Assembly (NCBI RefSeq): GCF_004345745.1
Contig: NZ_SLXJ01000013.1
Location: 1-53,482 of the forward strand
DNA length: 53,482 nucleotides
Origin: Nicoletella semolina
GTDB taxonomy: Bacteria; Pseudomonadota; Gammaproteobacteria; Enterobacterales; Pasteurellaceae
Direction: 5' to 3'
Under the pieces are notes generated by a model, which did no database searches, had not been told where the DNA came from, and saw only the letters and a list, made by a program, of their open reading frames with translations. Below are positions 1 through 8,015 of the stretch, one piece after another. A program made the position numbers and the translations under genes. The stretch's first letter is position 1; every line of letters starts with the position of its first letter.

Positions 1-294
1 CTGAGTAATGAGCTTGGTATGAAGGTACAAGAGATAAATAGTCGAATCCAAAATGTGGATAATCGTCTACAAAACGGTATTGCCAGTGCGGTTGCAGCGG
101 CGAGCTTAGTACAAGCTTATAACCCAAGTGACAGCTTATTTGCGATTGGTGTTGGGAGTTATCGTGGTAGAAATGCGTTGGCAATAGGTTACTCTAAGGT
201 GTCGGATAGTGGCAAAGTTATTTTTAAAGTAACGGGCAGTGTAAACCAGTTTAGTGACTACACAGGCGGAGCAAGCATAGGCTTTAAGTTCTAG
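1..294 (+). CDS. Trimeric autotransporter adhesin, C-terminal anchor (5' partial)
   Basis: The reading frame is open from the first base, so this is the 3' end of a larger gene starting outside the window. The visible residues run from a short coiled-coil stalk (VQEINSRIQNVDNRLQNGI) into the sequence AVAAASLVQAY, then four amphipathic strands ending in GGASIGFKF with a terminal Phe. This is the layout of the YadA-type membrane anchor, in which three chains together form one 12-stranded outer-membrane barrel that displays the adhesin passenger. The passenger, and so the ligand, cannot be seen. A USS-paired terminator follows directly. Confidence 0.88.
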   Translation: MSNELGMKVQEINSRIQNVDNRLQNGIASAVAAASLVQAYNPSDSLFAIGVGSYRGRNALAIGYSKVSDSGKVIFKVTGSVNQFSDYTGGASIGFKF

Positions 295-318
295 GTGGTA
301 GGCGAGCGTTTTAGTACA

Positions 319-375
319 AGCGGTCAATTTGATGGATTTATTGGTAAATTTTCCACTGAAATTGACCGCTTTTTT
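319..375 (+). terminator. Terminator built from two inverted uptake signals
   Basis: AGCGGTCAATTT (319-330) and its exact complement (359-370) form a 12-bp stem followed by a T run (371-375). The left arm lies in a full ACAAGCGGT uptake signal (316-324). It lies just after the autotransporter stop codon. The remaining bases up to malQ show no gene. Confidence 0.75.
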
Positions 376-541
376 ATTGTTTTTCTTCCCCTCCCTCAGT
401 TCTACGGACAGCGCTCTTTGTGGGCGCAGAGATAATACCGAAGGAGGAATTGTACAACACAAACACAATGTAAAGATCACTTTAGGGAGAAGTATAAACG
501 ATGTTTGTGTTGTATATTTTTTTGAGATAGTCAATAAAAAA

Positions 542-2569
542 TTAAGCTTGGCGTTTTTGTTCTATTAAGGTGAGTAGTTCATTAATTTTCGGATCATCAA
601 ATATCGAATTAATATTCGTGTTTAATTTTCGCCGCCAATTTGGATATTCTGTGCTGGTGCCTGGGATATTGACAGGCTCTAGCATATTCAACCAATCTTC
701 AGGCTGGGTGCCAAATAAGGCACTTTGAGTGTCTGCAACATAGCTTTGTAGCTGATGTGTGAAGATTTGGTTTACGCCATTTTCATCAGGTGCTAACTCT
801 TGTTCTGCTTCTACAGCTCGGCGAATAGCGGCTTTATTATGATGACGAGTGGTTTGTAACGTTTGAAGGACTTTTTCATTTGGATAGATGCCAAATTTTT
901 GCCCTAATTCAAAATCGTAGCCTTTCCAGTAACCTTGCACAGTCGGCAGGTCGTGGGTACTGAGTGTTGTCATTGCTGAATAAGGGTAATGTGCAAGCGG
1001 TTTGCTGCCGTGCTGGTCGAATTCAAAATAGAAAATGTTATAGGTCAGAATGCCTGCACGCTGTAGCGTGTCTATCATACCTTTAGGGACAGTACCGAGT
1101 GCTTCGGCAATAATTAAACAGCGGTTGCGTTGGCTTTCTAACGCTAAAATAGCTAGCAGATCCGCCAGTGGATATTTAACATAAACCCCGTTTTTAGCGG
1201 ATTCGCCTTTTGCTACCCACCATAGACGAGCAAAGCCTAAGATATGGTCAATGCGTAATGCACCACAATCTTTCATATTGGCACGCAACAGATCGATAAA
1301 CGGCTGATAGCCACGTTGTTGTAGAATTTCGGGGTGCATTGGCGAAAGTCCCCAATTTTGCCCTTGTGGTGCCATTATATCGGGAGGGGCGCCTACTGAT
1401 GCCCCCAACACAAACAGATCTTTATCTGCCCAAGTTTCGGCACCATTATCAGCAACCCCAACTGCAAGATCACGATAAAAACCAATTGGCATACCGAGTT
1501 TGCAAGCAAGCTGGTAACAGGTGTTTAGCTGCTGGTTGGCAATATATTGTAGCCACATATAAAAACGTACTTCGCTTGCCTGATCACGCTGAAATTGTTG
1601 CACACTAGCGGTGTGATAATCTTGATATTCTGCAGCCCAGTTTTGCCAGCCCCATTGGTTTTTATGTTGTTCTGTTAGCCAAGCGTGAAGAGCATCAAAT
1701 GTGCCTTGAATACGAAGTGATTCGCCGTGTTGGGCGATAAATTGCTCAAAATCACTTTGATCCTGTTGTGCAAATTGCTCAAATGCAAAGCGTAAAGCGG
1801 TTAATTTCAACGTTGTTACTTGCGAATAAACAATATTGTCTGATGCTCTTACTTCAGCGAGCTGCCGCTGTGTTTCGGCTGACTGTAACCATTTTTGTGC
1901 TTCTTCACTTTGTTTAAAGGCAGGTATGGCATTAATATCAATGTAAAGAATATTTTGCCATAGGCGTGAAGAGGGACTATAGGGGCTAGCACTGTCAGGA
2001 TTGGCAGGGAAGAGCGAGTGGATCGGATTAAGCCCCACAAAATCCCCCCCTTTTTCAGCAAGTCTGATGAGAAATTGCTGTAAATCGCCAAAATCACCAA
2101 TCCCCCAATTTTTTTCACTTCGCAGGGTATAAAGTTGTACAATTGCTCCCCATAATTTTTGTTGTTGCTGTAATGCTTGTGGCTGGTAAGCGTTTGAGGG
2201 GGCGATAATTACTCGACAGTTGGCAGCTTTGGTATTGAGGGTAAGTTGATGATAACCAAGGGGTAAATCTCGTGGTAAGGCAATGGCATTGCGTTTGCAT
2301 TTTCCTGAGAGAATTTGACCGCTTTCTAATGTCAGTTGCCATTTTGCTTGAATCCGCTGAGTTTTATCTGCCACAAATAGGCGGATAAAAATCGGTTCAC
2401 CCTGTTTAACCACTTTAACAAGCGGTAAGATTGGGCGTGATTTTTGCATATCCTGCTTGTTCATATTTAGCAACTGACTGATTTTTTTCACTACATCTGG
2501 AGTAGGGTAGCGGTGGCGACCATATTCATCAATAAAATAAGGATTAAGATACGGGTGAGTGGATTTCAT
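542..2569 (-). CDS. malQ: 4-alpha-glucanotransferase (amylomaltase)
   Basis: Cytoplasmic GH77 enzyme that transfers glucan segments between maltodextrins, releasing glucose and building longer dextrins. The 675 residues are close to the E. coli length of about 694; the N-terminal domain is shorter. GH77 landmarks are present in order: the YTLRSEKNWGIGDFGDL segment near 150, the nucleophile Asp in GALRIDH near 441, the acid/base Glu in IIAEALG near 489 and the stabilising Asp in STHDLPT near 539. The ATG has AGGA upstream. It is the last gene of the leftward cluster malE-malF-malG-malQ. No malP is present beside it, unlike the E. coli malPQ pair. Confidence 0.95.
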   Translation of the reverse strand: MKSTHPYLNPYFIDEYGRHRYPTPDVVKKISQLLNMNKQDMQKSRPILPLVKVVKQGEPIFIRLFVADKTQRIQAKWQLTLESGQILSGKCKRNAIALPRDLPLGYHQLTLNTKAANCRVIIAPSNAYQPQALQQQQKLWGAIVQLYTLRSEKNWGIGDFGDLQQFLIRLAEKGGDFVGLNPIHSLFPANPDSASPYSPSSRLWQNILYIDINAIPAFKQSEEAQKWLQSAETQRQLAEVRASDNIVYSQVTTLKLTALRFAFEQFAQQDQSDFEQFIAQHGESLRIQGTFDALHAWLTEQHKNQWGWQNWAAEYQDYHTASVQQFQRDQASEVRFYMWLQYIANQQLNTCYQLACKLGMPIGFYRDLAVGVADNGAETWADKDLFVLGASVGAPPDIMAPQGQNWGLSPMHPEILQQRGYQPFIDLLRANMKDCGALRIDHILGFARLWWVAKGESAKNGVYVKYPLADLLAILALESQRNRCLIIAEALGTVPKGMIDTLQRAGILTYNIFYFEFDQHGSKPLAHYPYSAMTTLSTHDLPTVQGYWKGYDFELGQKFGIYPNEKVLQTLQTTRHHNKAAIRRAVEAEQELAPDENGVNQIFTHQLQSYVADTQSALFGTQPEDWLNMLEPVNIPGTSTEYPNWRRKLNTNINSIFDDPKINELLTLIEQKRQA

Positions 2570-2597
2570 TATAAATGTCCTGTTTGTATTGTGATAT

Positions 2598-3488
2598 TTA
2601 GCCTTTTACACCGCCTGCGGTTAAGCCGCCAATTAGCCAACGCTGTGCAATGATAAAGATTAACGTTACAGGGATTGCAGATAAGATAGCCGCCGCTGCA
2701 AAATCGCCCCAAAGGTAATTCTGTGGGTGTAAATATTGCTGCATACCCACAGAAAGCGTATAGCTTTGCACATCTCGTAACAGTAATGAGGCAACAGGGA
2801 CTTCAATGATTGCAGCTATAAAGGATAAGATAAAGACTACTGCTAAAATTGGCACAGAAAGCGGTAATAAAATTAAACGGAATGTTTGCCATGGCGTTGC
2901 ACCATCAAGTGCTGCGGCTTCTTCAAGCGAAGTATCAATGGTTTCAAAATAGCCTTTTATGATCCAAATATACATTGCGATGCCGCCAAGATAAGCAAAA
3001 ATGACACCGCCGTGGGTATTAAGTCCTAAAAATGGAATGTACTGACTGAGTCTGTCAAATAACGCATACAAGGCAACTAATGACAATACAGCAGGGAACA
3101 TTTGGAAAATCAGCATACTTTGCAACAGCATTTTTTTGCCAAGAAAACGAAAGCGAGCAAAGACGTAGGCTGCGGTGGTGGACAATATTAGTGTAATTAA
3201 TGCAGTAATGCCTGCTACCTTGACCGAATTCCACAGCCATAAAAGCACAGGAAAAGGGGGAGTAGTAACCGAACCATCAGGGTGGGTAACGCTAAAGCCC
3301 AGTGCTAATTTCCAGTGTTCTAACGATATTTCACTTGGAATAATTTCACCTAAGGCTAAATTCCCTGGACGTAGCGAGATACCGAAGACCATCAACAGCG
3401 GAAACATAATTAATGCACAAAAGATAATCAGAAAAGCGTGAGTAGCGAAAAGTCGCCGTTTCATTGATTTAGGTTGAACAATGGCCAT
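2598..3488 (-). CDS. malG: Maltose/maltodextrin ABC transporter permease MalG
   Basis: Inner-membrane permease subunit that pairs with MalF and two MalK subunits to import maltose and maltodextrins delivered by MalE. It has 296 residues, the E. coli length. Six hydrophobic segments are visible, and the cytoplasmic EAA loop that contacts MalK reads [15 protein letters not shown] (near residues 190-205). The protein ends in [10 protein letters not shown], the C-terminal tail that enters the MalF pore in the solved transporter. It lies 42 bp after malF and 28 bp before malQ, so the genes are probably co-transcribed. Confidence 0.96.
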   Translation of the reverse strand: MAIVQPKSMKRRLFATHAFLIIFCALIMFPLLMVFGISLRPGNLALGEIIPSEISLEHWKLALGFSVTHPDGSVTTPPFPVLLWLWNSVKVAGITALITLILSTTAAYVFARFRFLGKKMLLQSMLIFQMFPAVLSLVALYALFDRLSQYIPFLGLNTHGGVIFAYLGGIAMYIWIIKGYFETIDTSLEEAAALDGATPWQTFRLILLPLSVPILAVVFILSFIAAIIEVPVASLLLRDVQSYTLSVGMQQYLHPQNYLWGDFAAAAILSAIPVTLIFIIAQRWLIGGLTAGGVKG

Positions 3489-3530
3489 ATTTAGTTCCTT
3501 TTTATCTTCTTTTTATCTGTTATCAAGCGG

Positions 3531-5141
3531 TTAATTTTGAGAGAGTTTAGTCATTCGCATTTGGAAAAGAGCCAGTCCGCTGACTAATAGGAAAATGATG
3601 ACTGAAATGGCAGCAGCTAAGCCAAAATCCTGTGTTCCGCTCCCTTCAAACGCAATTCGGTAAGTGTAGCTGACTAATAAATCGGTATGCCCTGCTGGTG
3701 TGCTTGTTCCTATCATTGCTGGGTGTCCTTCGGTTAATAGTTGAATGAGAACGAAGTTATTAAAATTAAATGCAAAGCTGGCAATCATCAGTGGCATAAG
3801 CGGTTTAATTAATAATGGCATTGTGATCCGAGTAAAATTCTGCCACACACCTGCTCCATCAATTGCCGAAGCTTCGTATAAATCAGTCGGAATAGCTTTT
3901 AGCAACCCCATACACACAATCATAACGTAGGGATAGCCCAACCAAGTATTGACGATTAAGATCATCACTTTGGCAAGAAATGGATCGTTAAACCATTCTG
4001 GGCGAATACCAAATAATGCGTCTAAAATGAGGTTGATTTCACCAAAACTCTGGTTAAATAAACCTTTAAAGACCAGAATAGAGATAAACCCTGGGACAGC
4101 GTAGGGTAAAATCAGCAGCAGGCGGTAAATCGCTTTGCCCTTAAGTGCGTCCCATTGTACTAATGAGGCGAACACCATACCCAATAAGGTGGTAAATAAT
4201 ACCGTCAGCAGCGAGAAAGTAACTGTCCAAATAAAAATCTGGAGGAATGGTTTTTGTATGCCCTCATCGGTGAGAATTTTGGTGAAATTTGTCCAACCAT
4301 TACCCACGATGTAACCTGGTTCTAACCGCTTTCCATTAAAATTATTCCGTGCATCTATCTGTTCAAAAAAACCAATGTCATCATTCGGTCTATAACGTTC
4401 ATTGGTTTCTTGATTAGTCAGAATTTGTGTGTCGCTATCAAAATGAAAACGTGGGCTTTGTTGAGCAAATTGACGTAATGAACTCATTGTGACCATTTCA
4501 TTGGTTGGTAATGTTACGTTTAGACGTTGTAAATGCTGGCGATGTTGAGTAATGATTTTTAACGATGCGACCTTGAGCGAAGGCTCGTTTGCTATGGTAT
4601 CAACGGTAATATTTGTTGCCATGCCATTCAAAGCAATATCGGTTAAAACAAGCGGTTCAGAAAGGTAAAATTTTTGCAATTTGCGATTTTCAAGCAAAAG
4701 TTGATACTGTTTTTCACCGTTGTTGCTTGTATTGCTGCTTGCTTCATTACTATCTTCTGCACGTTCAAGCAATTTAAACTGAAAGCGTTCACCTGAAAAA
4801 TAACGTTGTGTTTGTAGTTGTTGCAATACTCGTTCAAAGGTAAGCTGATTGCTGCCACTGTAATTGGTAAACGCAATTAATACCGTACATAACAATGGAA
4901 AAACCACGAAGATTCCAATTGCAGAGACACCGGGGAAAAGATAACGCCAGCGGTAGCTACGAGCATTGCTGAACACAAAAATCCCTGTTGTAACAACAAT
5001 TAAAACGAGTAAAGCAAACAGTAGCTCACCCTGTAAATAGATAGTTAATACAAGGTAGAAAGAAATCAAATACAGCAATCCAACGATTATACGCTTACCC
5101 CAATATTGAAGTGGTGCTAAGGGCTTGGTGATGTGCTGCAT
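3531..5141 (-). CDS. malF: Maltose/maltodextrin ABC transporter permease MalF
   Basis: Larger permease subunit of the maltose importer. The 536 residues compare with 514 in E. coli. Three N-terminal membrane segments are followed by the long periplasmic P2 loop (roughly 90-290) that docks MalE, then the transport core with the EAA motif YEASAIDGAGVWQNF (near 405-420). The extra length appears to lie in P2, in a polar stretch rich in Ser and Asn (EASSNTSNNGEK). It follows malE by about 95 bp and precedes malG. Confidence 0.95.
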   Translation of the reverse strand: MQHITKPLAPLQYWGKRIIVGLLYLISFYLVLTIYLQGELLFALLVLIVVTTGIFVFSNARSYRWRYLFPGVSAIGIFVVFPLLCTVLIAFTNYSGSNQLTFERVLQQLQTQRYFSGERFQFKLLERAEDSNEASSNTSNNGEKQYQLLLENRKLQKFYLSEPLVLTDIALNGMATNITVDTIANEPSLKVASLKIITQHRQHLQRLNVTLPTNEMVTMSSLRQFAQQSPRFHFDSDTQILTNQETNERYRPNDDIGFFEQIDARNNFNGKRLEPGYIVGNGWTNFTKILTDEGIQKPFLQIFIWTVTFSLLTVLFTTLLGMVFASLVQWDALKGKAIYRLLLILPYAVPGFISILVFKGLFNQSFGEINLILDALFGIRPEWFNDPFLAKVMILIVNTWLGYPYVMIVCMGLLKAIPTDLYEASAIDGAGVWQNFTRITMPLLIKPLMPLMIASFAFNFNNFVLIQLLTEGHPAMIGTSTPAGHTDLLVSYTYRIAFEGSGTQDFGLAAAISVIIFLLVSGLALFQMRMTKLSQN

Positions 5142-5236
5142 AAATATTTCCCCTTTACATTGTATGCAAGATAAGAAAGTAGACAGGTAAAAATGACTTC
5201 AGGGCGAATTCACTCTTCGCCCTATTCTTATTAAGA

Positions 5237-6421
5237 TTATTCTTTTTCAATCTTAGCTTGTGCTTCATCAAGGGCGGCTTTCACACTTTGGCGACCTGAA
5301 ACCGCACTGTTAATTGCTGTTTTTTCCGCATACCAAAAACGGCTCATTTGCGGAATATTTGGCATAATTTCACCGTTTTCAGCATTTTTCATTGTGGCGG
5401 CAATACGGGAATCTTGAGCTAATTTCTGTTGATATGAATTTAACGCTACTGCTCCTAGCGGCACATCATTATTCACAGTGGCTAAACCTTCCTCAGTCAG
5501 TAGGTGATTTTCCAAAAATTCTTTGGCTAAATCTTGATTTGGGCTGGAGGCATTCACTGCGGCACTTAGTACGCCTACAAAGGGTTTACTCGCTTTACCG
5601 TTTAAAGTTGGCAGTACAGCAACACCATAATTAACGCCACTTTTTTCAATATTTGCCCACGCCCAAGGCCCATTAATGGTCATCGCCGTATTGCCTTTGT
5701 TAAACGAGGCTTCAGCAACTGCATAGTCTGTATCAGCATTAATCACTTTATTTTTAACTAAGCCTACAACGAACTGTAAACCTTTTTGTGCTGCCTCATT
5801 ATTGACGCCAACGTCTTTAACATCATAGCCTTCGTCAGTCATTTTAAAAGCATAGGCACCTTGAGAGGAGATAATCGGCCAAGTGAAGTACGGTTCTACC
5901 AAATTCCACATAATCGCATTTTTTCCTTTAGCTTTCAGTTTGTTGTCTAATGCCGCAACCTCTTCCCACGTTTTTGGTGCAGAGGCAACTAGATCTTTAT
6001 TATAAATTAACGACAATGCTTCAACGGCAATAGGGTAGGCAATTTGTTTGCCATTGTATTTGGTTGCTTCCCAGCCAATATCAGAGAATTTTGCTTTAAA
6101 TTCTGCACTTGGCTGTACTTCTGCAAGCAAGCCTGCCTGTGCATAGCCGCCAAAACGGTCGTGAGCAAAAATGATAATATCTGGTCCATCGCCTGTTGAG
6201 GCGACTTGTGGAAAAATCTCTTCCAATTTACTTGGGTGCTCAACTAACACCTTAATACCAGTCTCTTCTTCAAATTTTTTACCTACTTCAGTCAAGCCGT
6301 TATAGCCCTTGTCCGCACTAATCCAAACATTAAGTTGTCCTTCAATTAATTTCGCTTGAATATCTTGAACAAGCCCAAAACTTGCGACCATAGAGAGTGT
6401 GATTTGTGTAAATTTTTTCAT
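5237..6421 (-). CDS. malE: Periplasmic maltose/maltodextrin-binding protein
   Basis: Soluble periplasmic receptor that captures maltodextrins for MalFGK2. It has 394 residues against 396 in E. coli. A signal peptide of about 23 residues (basic MKK start, hydrophobic core, IQA before KLIEG) is followed by the typical mature start [20 protein letters not shown]. Conserved stretches include [21 protein letters not shown] and [10 protein letters not shown]. It is the first gene of the leftward operon; GAGGATC gives a good ribosome site 7 bases before the ATG. It diverges from malK across a region carrying a CRP site. Confidence 0.96.
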   Translation of the reverse strand: MKKFTQITLSMVASFGLVQDIQAKLIEGQLNVWISADKGYNGLTEVGKKFEEETGIKVLVEHPSKLEEIFPQVASTGDGPDIIIFAHDRFGGYAQAGLLAEVQPSAEFKAKFSDIGWEATKYNGKQIAYPIAVEALSLIYNKDLVASAPKTWEEVAALDNKLKAKGKNAIMWNLVEPYFTWPIISSQGAYAFKMTDEGYDVKDVGVNNEAAQKGLQFVVGLVKNKVINADTDYAVAEASFNKGNTAMTINGPWAWANIEKSGVNYGVAVLPTLNGKASKPFVGVLSAAVNASSPNQDLAKEFLENHLLTEEGLATVNNDVPLGAVALNSYQQKLAQDSRIAATMKNAENGEIMPNIPQMSRFWYAEKTAINSAVSGRQSVKAALDEAQAKIEKE

Positions 6422-6787
6422 CAGATGATCCTCACTTTGAGTTAAAAAGAATAAAGCAATAAGTAACAGAGAGATTAAATTGGTTTTTTGCCATAATGAT
6501 CGATTTTATTTTTATCTTCATCATTCTCCCCTCTCAACCCTCACTGTTTATTTTGTGATCTTGATCACAAATTCTGATGATTTGGCAGAAAATACGGTTG
6601 ATAATGTATTATTTAGAATAAATTTTAGGAAAAATTACACAATAATTCACATATTTACGCTAATATTTTTTTCGTATCGCTGAAAATTTTTTGCAAAAGT
6701 ATGATGGCAATTAACCGCTTGATTGCTAGACTAGGGATAAAAAAGAAGCAATACTAAAACGTTAAAATACATTAGGGAGCAAGCATT
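6422..6787. promoter_or_regulatory. Divergent malE / malK control region
   Basis: The 366 bp between the two mal transcription units hold no gene. Visible elements are one near-consensus CRP site (6554-6569) and, on the minus strand, a possible MalT-like box starting GGGGAG (6526-6535). An ACCGCTTG partial uptake signal lies near 6714. The layout, with CRP between two outward mal units, matches the E. coli malEFG/malK region, but the full set of MalT boxes could not be assigned by eye. Confidence 0.6.
6554..6569. promoter_or_regulatory. CRP (cAMP receptor protein) site, mal region
   Basis: TGTGATCTTGATCACA has both perfect half sites, TGTGA and TCACA, six bases apart, with T and A flanks as in the CRP consensus. 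It lies about 130 bp upstream of malE and 220 bp upstream of malK, so it could serve both. The crp gene is in the same window. Confidence 0.85.
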
Positions 6788-7927
6788 ATGGCAAATGTTA
6801 AATTGGTCAATATTGGTAAATCCTACGGCAACGTACCTATTTCACGCAATATAAATTTGGATATTCAAGACGGTGAATTTGTTGTATTTGTTGGACCTTC
6901 TGGCTGCGGAAAATCTACCGTTTTACGAATGATTGCAGGGTTAGAAGATATTTCGACTGGCGATCTTTACATTGGTGATCAGCGTATGAATGATATTGTC
7001 CCTGCTAAACGTAATGTGGGAATGGTCTTTCAGTCTTATGCACTTTATCCTCATCTTAACGTGGCTGAAAATATGTCTTTTGGTTTGAAGCTCGCTGGCA
7101 AATCGAAGACTGAGATTCACCAGCGAGTTAATCAAGTTGCTGAAATATTGCAGCTTGCTCATTTGCTAGAACGTAAACCTAAGGAATTGTCGGGTGGACA
7201 GCGCCAGCGTGTGGCGATTGGGCGAACATTAGTTTCGCAGCCTGAGGTATTTCTGCTTGATGAACCGCTCTCAAACCTTGATGCGACATTGCGTGTCCAA
7301 ATGCGAATAGAGATTTCAAAATTGCATAAAAAACTAGGCAGAACAATGATTTATGTCACTCACGACCAAGTTGAGGCAATGACGCTCGCAGATAAAATAG
7401 TCGTCTTACAGGCAATCCAATCTGGTAGTCCGATGACGACAAATGTTGCTCAAGTGGGAAAACCGCTGGAACTTTACCACTACCCAGCAAATCGATTTGT
7501 GGCAGGGTTTATTGGATCGCCTAAAATGAATTTTTTACCTGTTCGAGTGATTGATGTGCGTGACGGCGGCGTAAAAATTGAATTGCCGAATTCTACCCAT
7601 TTAAACTTTTGGGTACCCGTCGATAGCACAGGGGTGAAAGTAGGCGATAATCTCTCATTGGGTATTCGACCTGAACATTTACTGCCTTATGATCAAGGCG
7701 ATGTGTGTATTAGTGGCACAGTGAAGGTGGTTGAGCAACTTGGTAATGAAACCCTTATCTATCTTGAAATGCCGCCAATTAAACAAAATTTAATTTATCG
7801 CCAAAGTGACATTGTATTAGTCGATGAAAACGACCAGATGTCAGTGGGTATTAATCCAAATCGTTGTCATTTATTCCGTGAAGATGGTATTGCCTGTCGC
7901 CGTTTATACCAAGAATTGGGGGTATGA
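6788..7927 (+). CDS. malK: Maltose/maltodextrin ABC transporter ATPase MalK
   Basis: Cytoplasmic ATPase that powers MalFG and, in E. coli, also restrains MalT. Walker [10 protein letters not shown] is near residues 36-44, the LSGGQRQR signature near 135, Walker [13 protein letters not shown] near 155, and the switch His in THDQVEAM near 192. The C-terminal regulatory domain follows (SPKMNFLPV onward). Length is 379 against 371 in E. coli; the 8 extra residues lie in one place, where E. coli DAGR before VAQVGKP is [12 protein letters not shown] here. AGGGAG precedes the ATG. malT follows on the same strand. Confidence 0.95.
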   Translation: MANVKLVNIGKSYGNVPISRNINLDIQDGEFVVFVGPSGCGKSTVLRMIAGLEDISTGDLYIGDQRMNDIVPAKRNVGMVFQSYALYPHLNVAENMSFGLKLAGKSKTEIHQRVNQVAEILQLAHLLERKPKELSGGQRQRVAIGRTLVSQPEVFLLDEPLSNLDATLRVQMRIEISKLHKKLGRTMIYVTHDQVEAMTLADKIVVLQAIQSGSPMTTNVAQVGKPLELYHYPANRFVAGFIGSPKMNFLPVRVIDVRDGGVKIELPNSTHLNFWVPVDSTGVKVGDNLSLGIRPEHLLPYDQGDVCISGTVKVVEQLGNETLIYLEMPPIKQNLIYRQSDIVLVDENDQMSVGINPNRCHLFREDGIACRRLYQELGV

Positions 7928-8015
7928 TGGAGGGAAATAGAGCGGAATGAGTAATTTACTGTAAAGTTTGCTAGAATTCTTCTTTACAAATCTTGCCTTA
8001 TATTTTGGAGGAGCA

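Noticed and set aside
136-568. Small open frames over the autotransporter tail and its terminator
   Set aside because: They overlap the anchor domain or the inverted-repeat terminator, lack ribosome sites and resemble no known protein.
7968-8015. TTG start for malT giving 16 extra residues
   Set aside because: No ribosome site for the TTG, whereas GGAGGAG lies just before the ATG at 8016 and the shorter product matches the family length.
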